Assembly (NCBI GenBank): GCA_018364485.1
Contig: JAGZLX010000040.1
Coordinates: 1-14,430 of the forward strand
Direction of reading: 5' to 3'
Source of the DNA: Granulicatella adiacens
GTDB taxonomy: Bacteria > Bacillota > Bacilli > Lactobacillales > Aerococcaceae
Length of the DNA stretch: 14,430 nt
Part shown: positions 1 to 7,224 of the stretch, one piece after another
Layout: each line of letters starts with the position of its first letter
Position numbering within the stretch: position 1 is the stretch's first letter
Position numbers and translations under genes: made by a program
Notes under the pieces: generated by a model
What the model was told of the DNA's origin: nothing
What the model saw: only the letters and a program-made list of their open reading frames with translations
The model's database searches: none

Positions 1-2032
1 TATGTTTATCGCCAGCAATATGTGCTAACACACGCAATTCAATTTGCGAATAGTCGCTTGAGAGAATCTTCCAATCGTCATGCTCTGGTAAGAACGCGTA
101 ACGGATGCGACGTCCCTCTTTTGTACGGATTGGAATATTTTGTAAGTTTGGATCCACCGAGCTTAGACGACCTGTTTGCGTTAAGTTTTGGACAAAACGC
201 GTATGAATCTTGCCGTCTTCTTGAATATAGGCTTGCAGACCTTCTACATACGTTGAATTTAATTTCGCTAATTGACGATATTCTAAAATCAACTCTACGA
301 TTGGAGCTTGGTGCGCCAATTTCTCCAAAACATCTACAGCTGTTGAATAACCCGTCTTCGTCTTCTTGATAACTGGTAAGCCCATCTTTTCAAATAAAAT
401 GACACCGAGTTGTTTAGTCGAATTGATATTAAACTCTTCCCCAGCTAGCTCGTAGATTTCTTGCTCGATTTCTTTTAGACGCGCTTCGAATTCCACACCC
501 ATCTCAACTAAACGTTCTTTATCGACACGAATCCCTTGAATTTCCATACGTGCTAAAATATCGCTCACTGGTAATTCCATTTCCCAATAAAGATGTGTTT
601 GTTCATTTTCTTCGAGGCGTTTCAATAGTTTTTCTGGCGCCACCGCAATCGTGTAGACTTTCGCTGCTAAGTGCTGATTCCAAACTTCTTCATCTTCAGG
701 AATTTGGATTTTTACTCCTTTTCCGTAGACTGCTTCGTCACTAGCAAGAATCGTCACATCGACACGGCGAGCCACGTCACTAATTTCTTTCACGATATCA
801 TTTGTGTCCACTAAATACGCAAGAAGTGACACATCATATTTGGCACCTGCTAACACAAACCCGAAACGATGTGCGAGTACTTTTGCTGCTTTTGTATCAA
901 ATAAATGTTTTTCGATTGATGCATCCGCCAGCCATTTCTTGAAAGCTTCTGAAGCAACGGCCGTATTTAAATCGGTCACGAAGACTTCTTTTTCATTTCC
1001 GAAGGCAACGGCAATCACATCTGCCACATGATAATTCGCTTCAAGCGTCTCAAAATGAACACTCGTTGCCCCTTTTAGAATATCTTCTGTAATCTCTGAC
1101 ACACGTGTTACGTTTGGGCGCTGAGCTTTTGGTGCTTCTTCTACTGTCGCAGCACCAGAATTTAATAGGTCAGATTGGAACGAATTGAAGTTCATTTCTT
1201 TATAGAATGCCATCAACGCATCTACATCTTGTTCCTTACGAAGGGTATCGTCTAGGGTGATTTCAAGAGGCGACTCCACATTGATGCGCGCTAATTTCTT
1301 ACTTAAGAAAGCTAACTCTTTGTCGTTAATCAAGTTTTCTTTCAGCTTGCTCTTCTTCATTTCATCGACATGTTCATAGATTCCTTCGACGCTACCAAAT
1401 TCTTGAAGGAGTTTCACGGCTGTTTTTTCACCAACTTTTGTAACACCAGGATAGTTATCGGACGAATCTCCCATTAACCCCTTCATGTCGATAATTTGTT
1501 CAGGCGTCAATCCATATTTTTCAAAAATCACTTCAGGAGTGTACTCAACTAATTCTGTCACACCTTTTGTCGTAATTTTGACTGTGATATTATTATCCGC
1601 AAGCTGAATTAAGTCTTTATCTCCTGAAAGAACAACGACTTCGTAGCCTGCTGCTTCCCCTTGTTTGGCAAGAGTACCGATAATATCATCGGCTTCGTAT
1701 TGGTTCAGACGGTAATGAGGAATTCCCCATGCATCTAAAAGCACATTAAAATAAGGCATCTGTTCGATAAATTCACCTGGAGTTTTCGAACGGCCTCCTT
1801 TATAATCTGCATACATTTCAGTACGGAAAGTCGTCTTCCCAGCATCCCATGCAACGAGCACATGAGTTGGTTTTTCAGAGTCTAAGATAGACTTAAACAT
1901 ACGGTGAAATGAATAGAGCGCATTCGTATGTAAGCCATTCGAGTTTTTAAAACGATTTAAATCTAAAATTGAGAAAAATGCGCGGAATGCTAAACTGCTT
2001 CCGTCTACTAATAATAATTTTGGTTTCGCCAT
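1..2032 (-). CDS. polA: DNA polymerase I, partial (C-terminus beyond left edge)
   Basis: DNA polymerase I fills gaps and removes RNA primers during replication and repair. The minus frame is open from the ATG at 2032 to the window edge, giving 677 codons of a protein usually near 880 residues. The N-terminal 5'-3' exonuclease domain shows DAGKTTFR, YEADDIIGTLA, LSGDKDLIQL and GDSSDNYPGV followed by GEKTA. In the middle domain the stretch aligning with the proofreading DxE motif reads HFETLEAN, so the 3'-5' exonuclease site is probably dead, as in other Bacillus-type Pol I. The polymerase domain starts with TGRLSSVDPNLQNIP, and motif A (DYSQIELR, Asp660) lies just before the edge; motifs B and C are outside. 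The start is set by TTAGGAGG seven bases before ATG. No frameshift was seen. Identity is certain; completeness of the 3' part cannot be judged. Confidence 0.97.
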   Translation of the reverse strand, partial: MAKPKLLLVDGSSLAFRAFFSILDLNRFKNSNGLHTNALYSFHRMFKSILDSEKPTHVLVAWDAGKTTFRTEMYADYKGGRSKTPGEFIEQMPYFNVLLDAWGIPHYRLNQYEADDIIGTLAKQGEAAGYEVVVLSGDKDLIQLADNNITVKITTKGVTELVEYTPEVIFEKYGLTPEQIIDMKGLMGDSSDNYPGVTKVGEKTAVKLLQEFGSVEGIYEHVDEMKKSKLKENLINDKELAFLSKKLARINVESPLEITLDDTLRKEQDVDALMAFYKEMNFNSFQSDLLNSGAATVEEAPKAQRPNVTRVSEITEDILKGATSVHFETLEANYHVADVIAVAFGNEKEVFVTDLNTAVASEAFKKWLADASIEKHLFDTKAAKVLAHRFGFVLAGAKYDVSLLAYLVDTNDIVKEISDVARRVDVTILASDEAVYGKGVKIQIPEDEEVWNQHLAAKVYTIAVAPEKLLKRLEENEQTHLYWEMELPVSDILARMEIQGIRVDKERLVEMGVEFEARLKEIEQEIYELAGEEFNINSTKQLGVILFEKMGLPVIKKTKTGYSTAVDVLEKLAHQAPIVELILEYRQLAKLNSTYVEGLQAYIQEDGKIHTRFVQNLTQTGRLSSVDPNLQNIPIRTKEGRRIRYAFLPEHDDWKILSSDYSQIELRVLAHIAGDKH

Positions 2033-2058
2033 AATATGCCTCCTAATTTGTCATTACC

Positions 2059-2087
2059 AGTGTAACAAATAAACAAACTTGTGAACA
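2059..2087 (-). promoter_or_regulatory. Candidate sigma-A promoter of polA
   Basis: Read on the minus strand, TACACT (2059-2064) is preceded by TG with one base between, an extended -10. A weak -35, TGTTCA (2082-2087), stands 17 bases upstream; TTCACA at 2080-2085 is an alternative with a 15-base spacer. The leader to the polA ATG would be about 20 bases and contains the ribosome binding site. Inferred from consensus only. Confidence 0.4.
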
Positions 2088-2106
2088 CTAAAAAGAGCTT
2101 TTTGAA

Positions 2107-2176
2107 GATAACCGTAAATAGAGTTTAAAGGTAAAGCCTGTTATGAACCCTTTAGTTTAAAATATTTACCGTGATA
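2107..2176. repeat. Imperfect inverted repeat flanked by GATA
   Basis: The ends ACCGTAAATA (2111-2120) and TATTTACCGT (2163-2172) pair with one mismatch. Further inward, TTTAAA pairs with TTTAAA and TAAAG with CTTTA across small bulges, leaving a loop near 2137-2149. The 62-base element is directly abutted by GATA on both sides (2107-2110 and 2173-2176), resembling a target-site duplication. It sits between the terminator of the acetyltransferase gene and the polA promoter and holds no gene. It may be a miniature transposon relic, a protein-binding site or a chance structure; nothing in this window decides between them. Confidence 0.4.
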
Positions 2177-2179
2177 AAC

Positions 2180-2210
2180 AAAAAACAGTAAATCAAATGA
2201 TCTACTGTTT
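2180..2210 (-). terminator. Rho-independent terminator of the GNAT gene
   Basis: On the minus strand AAACAGTAGATC, loop ATTT and GATTTACTGTTT form a 12-base-pair stem with one G-U pair, followed by a T run ending near 2181. It begins about 30 bases after the stop of the acetyltransferase gene and separates it from polA. Confidence 0.85.
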
Positions 2211-2241
2211 CTTTGTAGGAATATGTTTCATCTCAAACTGT

Positions 2242-2742
2242 TTATAATGATTTTTCTAAAACGATAGCCTTTCCATGTTCGTTCTCTTTTTCAATTCCAT
2301 TCTCTGTAAATCCGCATTTTTCCCAAAATCTTTTACTTTGAGGATTTCCTTTCATATAAGCAAGCCTTACTTTTGTAAATCCTTCTTCTCTAAAGGCTGT
2401 TAAAACCTCATTAATAATAAGGCTTCCCTTACCTTGTCCAGACTCTTTACAATCCATCATAAAAAGGCCGATATAGATAGTTTCTTTTATCGGAAAAGAT
2501 ACAATGAAATCCATAATAGCAACTAATCTATTTTCCATAAAGAAGCCTATGTAAAATTTATCATCCATATTTTTTCCTTCTGGAAGAGCTTTTAAATCAT
2601 TTAATACAGATTGTTTACTAGGTTTTGGTGGACAATAGTTAAAATACAACGGATTGCCATTTTCTAAATCCAAAATAAGCGATACATCATTTTCTCCCAT
2701 CCTTCTAATATTATATATCGTTGATAATTTAGTCAAATTCAT
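2242..2742 (-). CDS. GNAT-family N-acetyltransferase
   Basis: A 166-residue protein of the GNAT fold, which moves an acetyl group from acetyl-CoA to an amine; the acceptor is unknown. The acetyl-CoA pyrophosphate loop (motif A, Q/RxxGxG/A) is GQGKGS at residues 102-107, after the beta strand IYIGLFMM. The C-terminal motif-B part, NPQSKRFWEKCGF (133-145), is also typical. There is no signal peptide or membrane segment, so it is cytoplasmic. The ATG at 2742 is preceded by GGAGGG at good spacing. The gene is its own unit: the murC terminator lies upstream and a strong terminator downstream. A sampled line of the gene is about one third GC against about 40 percent in murC, which hints at acquisition. 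The family call is secure; the substrate is not. Confidence 0.9.
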   Translation of the reverse strand: MNLTKLSTIYNIRRMGENDVSLILDLENGNPLYFNYCPPKPSKQSVLNDLKALPEGKNMDDKFYIGFFMENRLVAIMDFIVSFPIKETIYIGLFMMDCKESGQGKGSLIINEVLTAFREEGFTKVRLAYMKGNPQSKRFWEKCGFTENGIEKENEHGKAIVLEKSL

Positions 2743-2743
2743 C

Positions 2744-2785
2744 TTAAGCCCTCCAAAAATTTGCTTCTATTTTATATTTTATCAT
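2744..2785 (-). CDS. Possible 13-codon leader peptide ORF before the GNAT gene
   Basis: An ATG at 2785, preceded by GGAGGAG, opens a short frame encoding MIKYKIEANFWRA. It stops with TAA one base before the acetyltransferase ATG, and the acetyltransferase ribosome binding site lies inside its last codons. This layout would allow translational coupling or leader-peptide control. The spacing of GGAGG to the ATG is only four bases, shorter than usual, so translation is uncertain. It could be chance in AT-rich leader sequence. Confidence 0.3.
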   Translation of the reverse strand: MIKYKIEANFWRA

Positions 2786-2850
2786 TTCTCCTCCAAATCA
2801 AATCTATTAAATTAAATAGAAAGTGTACTATTCTACTGAGCGTTTATAAA

Positions 2851-2883
2851 AACAGAAAAAGCTTGACTTTCTGCCAAGCTTTT
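2851..2883 (-). terminator. Rho-independent terminator after murC
   Basis: On the minus strand AAAAGCTTG (2883-2875), a nine-base loop and CAAGCTTTT (2865-2857) form a stem that continues into a T-rich run. It starts eight bases after the murC stop codon and ends the long minus-strand operon. Confidence 0.85.
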
Positions 2884-2891
2884 ATGTTCAT

Positions 2892-4223
2892 TTAGTTTTG
2901 TGTTGGAGAAGTATTTGATAAGAGTTTTTCATAAGCAAACTCATATTTTTGTACGTCCCCTGCACCCATAAATACGATTACTGCGTCTTTATAGTTCAAT
3001 AATGGAGATACATTATCGAGTGGTAATACTTTCGCGCCACCTTTAACCAGTTTAGCTAAGTCTTCGATAGAAACATCCCCTGCTTCTTCACGAACAGATG
3101 CAAAGATATCGCATAAGTATACGTGGTCAGCAAGTGATAACACTGCCGCAAACTCTTCTAAAAGCGCGATTGTACGAGTAAATGTATGTGGTTGGAAGAC
3201 CGCTACCACTTCTTTTTCTGGATATTTTTGACGTGCCGCATCTAATGTTGCACGAATTTCAGATGGGTGGTGAGCGTAGTCATCGATGATAGTAACGCCG
3301 TTAATTACTTTTTCAGAGAAGCGACGTTTCACTCCACCGAAAGTGCTGAATTGTTCCGCTAATTCATTACGATCTAAATCATTTAAGTAGTAGAATGCGA
3401 TAATCGCTAATGCATTAAGGATATTGTGGTCCCCATAAGTTGGAATATAGAAATGACCATATAATTCACCTTTGATGTACGCATCGAAGTAGCTTCCGCC
3501 TTTTTCTTTACGGATGTTTTTAGCAATCACATCATTGTGTTCACCGACACCATAATAAGTGACAGGTACGATGGCATCTAGTGTACGTAATCTTTCATCA
3601 TCTCCACAAGCGATGATTCCTTTTTTCACTTGTTTACCAAATGCTTCAAAAGCACTTTGAACGTCATCGATATCTGTATAGTAGTCTGGATGGTCAAAGT
3701 CGATATTGGTCATGATGGCATAGTCTGGACGGTACGCCATAAAGTGACGTTTATATTCACAAGCTTCTAAAACGAAGTACTCTGAATTCTCAATCCCTTT
3801 ACCAGTTCCATCACCGATAAGATAACTTGTTGGTTCCATTCCACTTAATACGTGAGATAGCAACCCTGTTGTACTTGTTTTACCGTGCGAACCAGTAATA
3901 GCAACACTCTTGTATCCTTTTAATAATTCGCCTAAGAATTTGTGGTAACGAATCACTTCTACACCTTTTTCACGTGCAGAAACTAATTCTTCATGGCTAT
4001 CTGGAAATGCGTTCCCTGCAATAACAATTTGTCCTTCTTTAATATTGTCAGCGCTGAATGGTAACAATGTAATTCCAGCTTCTTCCAATCCTTTTTGAGT
4101 GAAGAAGTATTGTTCTAAGTCTGACCCTTGCACTTTATAGCCTTCCCCATGTAATACTAAGGCTAATGCGCTCATTCCTGATCCTTTTATTCCCGTAAAG
4201 TGATAAATCTTACTTTTATCCAT
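2892..4223 (-). CDS. murC: UDP-N-acetylmuramate--L-alanine ligase
   Basis: MurC adds L-alanine to UDP-N-acetylmuramic acid using ATP, the first step of building the peptidoglycan stem peptide in the cytoplasm. The 443-residue length is normal. The N-terminal nucleotide-binding loop is GIKGSGMSAL (11-20), the Mur ligase P-loop is GSHGKTSTT (111-119), GDHNILNALA (264-273) follows in the central domain, then FGGVKRRF (295-302) and DDYAHHP (314-320). The start at 4223 has GAGGAG a few bases upstream. It is the last gene of the minus-strand cluster, 20 bases after the preceding frame, and a terminator follows at once. Neighbouring ytpR-type genes near murC are common in Firmicutes. Confidence 0.98.
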   Translation of the reverse strand: MDKSKIYHFTGIKGSGMSALALVLHGEGYKVQGSDLEQYFFTQKGLEEAGITLLPFSADNIKEGQIVIAGNAFPDSHEELVSAREKGVEVIRYHKFLGELLKGYKSVAITGSHGKTSTTGLLSHVLSGMEPTSYLIGDGTGKGIENSEYFVLEACEYKRHFMAYRPDYAIMTNIDFDHPDYYTDIDDVQSAFEAFGKQVKKGIIACGDDERLRTLDAIVPVTYYGVGEHNDVIAKNIRKEKGGSYFDAYIKGELYGHFYIPTYGDHNILNALAIIAFYYLNDLDRNELAEQFSTFGGVKRRFSEKVINGVTIIDDYAHHPSEIRATLDAARQKYPEKEVVAVFQPHTFTRTIALLEEFAAVLSLADHVYLCDIFASVREEAGDVSIEDLAKLVKGGAKVLPLDNVSPLLNYKDAVIVFMGAGDVQKYEFAYEKLLSNTSPTQN

Positions 4224-4243
4224 TTTTTCTCCTCGCTTTTCTA

Positions 4244-5050
4244 CTACTGTTTTTTCGGATGAACATATGGCAACTGACGTTCATGTTGCTCCTGTTCCAT
4301 AATCATCGATAACGATTTTTTCATTGCGCGTCTTTGTTTTCCAGTTAGTGGTTTTTCCGGTTCTTTTCGTCTTTCAACTTTTGTCTCCGGCAAACCTTCT
4401 AACAAGGACTCTTGCACAACTTCAACATCTGATTCTTGTTTTCGTTTAAAGGCTGGAACATAGCCCTTTGTTGCAAAAACTTGGCTTTGTACTGGTTTCT
4501 CATAAGAGGTACCGTTATACTCCTTCAAACGTTTTTCGATTGTATCTTCTTGTTCCTCAACGGATACCAATAAAGCTTCTTCTTTTTCGAATAAAATCAA
4601 GTCTGTACTATTTGGCAATAGCTCGCTTTCTAATTCGCGATAAGAAACTTTTGGCGCCTCCTCTTGTTCTAAACCTCTCGTACTTGAAGGTACTGTACTT
4701 GGTTTAAAAGGTTTGCGTTGATTCGTATTCAAATAAGAAGTCCAATCCACACGCGGTTTATATTTTTGATGACCTTCCGTCGCTTTTTCCTTAAATGAAC
4801 GGAATTGCGCGGGTAATTGATGCTCCTCTTTTTCAATTGGTTGTAAGAGTGCTGCATCAGGTCGCTCATCAAAAGGTAAGGATTCTTGTGGAGTCTCATC
4901 TTTTCTTGTGGCATCAACTCGCGTCATTTCTTCAACGACTTGATCTTCAAAAGTTTGACCTTGCTTCAAGTAATTTGGAAAAGTAGACTTTTCACGTCTC
5001 GCTTGAAGCGATGCGAATGAATCGTTTTTCTCGTTAAATGGTTCATTCAT
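4244..5050 (-). CDS. Unrecognised hydrophilic 268-residue protein in the sftA position
   Basis: I do not recognise a domain. The protein is rich in Glu, Lys, Gln and Pro, has no membrane segment or signal peptide, and looks largely disordered; the C-terminus is basic (GKQRRAMKK, later HPKKQ). AAAGGAGG lies ten bases before the ATG at 5050, and the frame sits 16 bases after ytpR and 20 bases before murC, so it is surely co-transcribed. In Bacillus subtilis, as I recall, the gap between ytpR and murC holds sftA (ytpS, an FtsK-like DNA translocase with a low-complexity N-terminal part) and ytpT. There is no Walker A motif or FtsK motor here. It may be an SftA N-terminal relic or an unrelated replacement; this is inference from position and composition only. 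Confidence 0.8.
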   Translation of the reverse strand: MNEPFNEKNDSFASLQARREKSTFPNYLKQGQTFEDQVVEEMTRVDATRKDETPQESLPFDERPDAALLQPIEKEEHQLPAQFRSFKEKATEGHQKYKPRVDWTSYLNTNQRKPFKPSTVPSSTRGLEQEEAPKVSYRELESELLPNSTDLILFEKEEALLVSVEEQEDTIEKRLKEYNGTSYEKPVQSQVFATKGYVPAFKRKQESDVEVVQESLLEGLPETKVERRKEPEKPLTGKQRRAMKKSLSMIMEQEQHERQLPYVHPKKQ

Positions 5051-5066
5051 GACTCCCGTTCCTCCT

Positions 5067-5693
5067 TTATTGTAAGTTTAATGATTTAAATGGCGTCCCT
5101 ACTAGAGTCGCATCATCTAAAACTAAGATTCCTTTTTTCGCTGGTACGTTTTCTAAACCTAATTCACGTGCTGAACAAAGCATTCCGTGACTAGCCACAC
5201 CGCGTAATTCTCCAGCCCAAATGATAGCGCCACTTGGCATTACTGTACCAGGTTTAGCAACAACCACTTTTTGTCCTGCTTTCACATTTGGTGCTCCGCA
5301 GACGATTTGTAACACTTCAGAGTCACTTACTCGTGTCTTTGTCACATGTAAGTGGTCAGAATCTTCATGATCTACGCAACTTTCAACGTATCCAACTACA
5401 AGCGCATCTTCAGGTGTTAAATCTAAAGTTGAAACATCAAATCCAGCTTTTTCAATCAATCCTTTGACAACTTCTTGTTGCTCAGGAGTTAAGATTTGTT
5501 GTCCATCTTCTTCAAATGAAATCACTTCAGAAATCTTTTCAATATTATAGCCTAGAACTTCTTTTGACTCACGAACAAAGACTTGAGTCACATTTCCCTT
5601 TTTCTCATAGTCGACGTCGTAGCGACTTGCAGTACCACTTGTTAATAATAACGTATCGCCGATTCCCTTTTTGTTATAAAAACTTAACCACAT
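5067..5693 (-). CDS. ytpR: YtpR-family tRNA-binding domain protein
   Basis: A 208-residue protein of the YtpR type: an N-terminal DUF4479-like part (about 1-90) followed by an EMAP-II/Arc1p-like OB fold (about 95-205) like the tRNA-binding domain of the phenylalanyl-tRNA synthetase beta chain. Visible signatures are HLHVTKTRV, VCGAPNVKAGQKVVVA, PGTVMPSG and the closing SHGMLCSARELGL. It probably binds RNA or tRNA in the cytoplasm; the exact role is not known. AGAGGT stands before the ATG at 5693. It follows the aminopeptidase gene by 19 bases and precedes the 268-residue protein gene, within the conserved murC cluster. Confidence 0.92.
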   Translation of the reverse strand: MWLSFYNKKGIGDTLLLTSGTASRYDVDYEKKGNVTQVFVRESKEVLGYNIEKISEVISFEEDGQQILTPEQQEVVKGLIEKAGFDVSTLDLTPEDALVVGYVESCVDHEDSDHLHVTKTRVSDSEVLQIVCGAPNVKAGQKVVVAKPGTVMPSGAIIWAGELRGVASHGMLCSARELGLENVPAKKGILVLDDATLVGTPFKSLNLQ

Positions 5694-5712
5694 ATATTGT
5701 ACCTCTTTAATC

Positions 5713-6798
5713 TTAATTTGTTCTTCCGTCTAAAATAGTGTTCACTGTGCTACGGTCTAATGCACGGATTGTTTGGATAACCATTTCACGTGCTGCTTCG
5801 TAGTCTTTAATTGAGAACATTGTTTGGTGTGTATGAATATAACGAGCACAAACCCCGATTACCGCACTTGGAACTCCTTGATTCATTAAGTGTGCTTTAC
5901 CAGCATCTGTTCCACCTTGAGAAACAAAGTATTGGAACGGAATGTTATGAGTTAACGCAGTGTCTTCTAAGAATTCTTTCATACGAGGAAGAGTCACCAT
6001 ACCTGGGTCTAAAATACGTAATAAGAATCCTTGGTCTAAGTGTCCAAACGTTTCTTTTGAACCATTAATATCATCTGCTGCTGAGCAGTCTACCGCAAAG
6101 AATAAATCTGGATTGAATTTCGTTACACTTGGACCAGTTCCACGTAATCCAACTTCTTCTTGCACGTTCGCTCCAGCGATTAATGTATTTGGTAAAGTTT
6201 CATCTTTAACAGCTTTCAATGCTTCAAGAACCACTGTACATCCATAACGGTTATCCCAACATTTAGAAATCATGCGTTTCTTATTGGCCGTCCAAATCGT
6301 TTCTACATCTGGAACGATTGTATCACCAGGACGGCAACCATATTCAAGCGCTTCTTCGCGTGAAGTAAATCCAGCATCAAATAAAATATCTGTTACTTTC
6401 ACTGCTGATTGTTGACCACCAGCTGCACGTAATAAGTGTGGTGGAATTGAAGATGAAATAATTGGATAGTCTCCATTACGAGTTAATAATGTAAAACGTT
6501 GTGCTGAAACCACATATGGGTTCCATCCACCTAAAGGACTTACTTTGAACATTCCGTTTGGAGTGATATTTGTTACCATGAAACCAACTTCGTCCATGTG
6601 AGCTGCAATCATAATGCGTGGTGCATCTTCTTGTTTGCTATCACGAACCCCAAAAATACCGCCAAGACCATCTTGTTCAATGCGGTCTACTAAAGGTGTT
6701 AATTCACTTCTCATAAAGTCGCGAATACGGCCTTCGTGTCCACTAGTTCCTTTCATTTCTGTTAACGTTTTGATTAATTGTTCTGTATGAGCTTCCAT
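5713..6798 (-). CDS. pepA: M42-family glutamyl aminopeptidase (YtoP/PepA-like)
   Basis: A cytoplasmic two-metal aminopeptidase that trims N-terminal residues, typically acidic ones, from peptides; M42 enzymes often form large tetrahedral particles. With the start at 6798 it has 361 residues, normal for the family. Metal and catalytic residues are visible: HMDE (His67, Asp69), CWDNRYG (bridging Asp182), QEEVGLRG (Glu214 and Glu215), AVDCS (Asp237) and ARYIHTH (His322). A start 33 bases upstream (6831) is open, but GAGG six bases before the 6798 ATG lies inside that extension and the family begins here, so 6798 is preferred. It belongs to the ytmP-to-murC block; in Bacillus ytoP sits beside ytzB, as the small gene upstream here suggests. 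Substrate preference (Glu/Asp) is from family knowledge. Confidence 0.93.
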   Translation of the reverse strand: MEAHTEQLIKTLTEMKGTSGHEGRIRDFMRSELTPLVDRIEQDGLGGIFGVRDSKQEDAPRIMIAAHMDEVGFMVTNITPNGMFKVSPLGGWNPYVVSAQRFTLLTRNGDYPIISSSIPPHLLRAAGGQQSAVKVTDILFDAGFTSREEALEYGCRPGDTIVPDVETIWTANKKRMISKCWDNRYGCTVVLEALKAVKDETLPNTLIAGANVQEEVGLRGTGPSVTKFNPDLFFAVDCSAADDINGSKETFGHLDQGFLLRILDPGMVTLPRMKEFLEDTALTHNIPFQYFVSQGGTDAGKAHLMNQGVPSAVIGVCARYIHTHQTMFSIKDYEAAREMVIQTIRALDRSTVNTILDGRTN

Positions 6799-6805
6799 TG
6801 TATCC

Positions 6806-6849
6806 TCTTCTTTCCTACTTCTATAAAACATCTTATAAACGCGCCAAAA
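6806..6849 (-). promoter_or_regulatory. Weak promoter candidate for the M42 aminopeptidase gene
   Basis: On the minus strand TTGGCG (about 6842-6847) and TATAGA (6820-6825) are separated by 16 bases, each matching four of six consensus positions. It lies just after the hairpin at 6846-6869, so it could restart transcription there. If it is real, the upstream ATG at 6831 would not be in the message, consistent with the 6798 start. Confidence 0.25.
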
Positions 6850-6869
6850 GCTGGAGGTCCTCCAGCTTT
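6846..6869 (-). terminator. Hairpin between the PepSY-like gene and the aminopeptidase gene
   Basis: AAAGCTGGAGG (6847-6857) and CCTCCAGCTTT (6859-6869) are perfect inverted arms around one base; in RNA a stem of nine or ten pairs is expected. On the minus strand it is followed by only TTTTGG, so termination is probably partial. It starts a few bases after the stop codon at 6876. It may act as an attenuator or processing site inside the operon. Confidence 0.6.
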
Positions 6870-6875
6870 CTTTGA

Positions 6876-7202
6876 TTATCCAATTTTGTATAAATCAATA
6901 ACGGCTCCTGTTTTTGCATCTGCATAAAATTCGTATTGAACAAGTTCATCATCTTCTTTGCGAGTAACCCCACCATAATAAACTTCCCCATAAAACTCAG
7001 GGCTATCCACGAATACAGGTTCCATCTCAATCCAAGAGCCTTCGATAGTACCTACTACTTGAAATAATTTACGTACATTTTGAACGATAACATCTCCATT
7101 GACATTTCTGCGTTCAAACCATTTTGAAGTGATCCATGCTCCAATAACAGCACCTGCTGCTAGAAGGAAACTTGCACCTTTGAAACTATTTTTTGATTCC
7201 AT
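6876..7202 (-). CDS. Small membrane-anchored PepSY-like protein (YtzB-like)
   Basis: A 108-residue protein with one N-terminal membrane segment (about residues 7-25, FKGASFLLAAGAVIGAWITS), followed by a charged stop and an outside or periplasm-facing domain. The C-terminal half, ending YEFYADAKTGAVIDLYKIG, resembles a PepSY domain: a strand, then a D-x-x-T-G-x-V-type turn. PepSY domains are thought to modulate peptidases or sense the cell surface; no specific role can be given. Bacillus subtilis has a small PepSY protein, YtzB, beside the M42 peptidase YtoP, which matches this placement. AAAGGAG stands ten bases before the ATG at 7202, and the gene follows trmB by 22 bases, so the two are co-transcribed. 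Confidence 0.8.
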   Translation of the reverse strand: MESKNSFKGASFLLAAGAVIGAWITSKWFERRNVNGDVIVQNVRKLFQVVGTIEGSWIEMEPVFVDSPEFYGEVYYGGVTRKEDDELVQYEFYADAKTGAVIDLYKIG

Positions 7203-7224
7203 ATGAATCAGGCTCCTTTATTTG

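Noticed and set aside
22..1031. Several plus-strand open frames opposite polA (22-369, 550-744, 804-1031)
   Set aside because: They lie antisense to an intact polA frame, have no ribosome binding sites or family signatures, and their composition mirrors polA codons.
2090..2103. AAAAAGAGCTTTTT as a terminator between GNAT and polA
   Set aside because: Only six pairs with a two-base loop, all A-T apart from one G-C pair, and a better terminator exists at 2180-2210.
4468..4986. Plus- and minus-strand frames overlapping the 268-residue gene
   Set aside because: The 268-residue frame is the longest, has a strong ribosome binding site and fits the operon spacing; the others lack these.
6799..6831. 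Eleven extra residues at the start of the M42 aminopeptidase
   Set aside because: The extension contains the ribosome binding site of the 6798 start and does not fit the family N-terminus.
6833..7030. Minus-strand frame overlapping the PepSY-like gene
   Set aside because: Out-of-frame shadow of the 108-residue gene, with no proper start signal.
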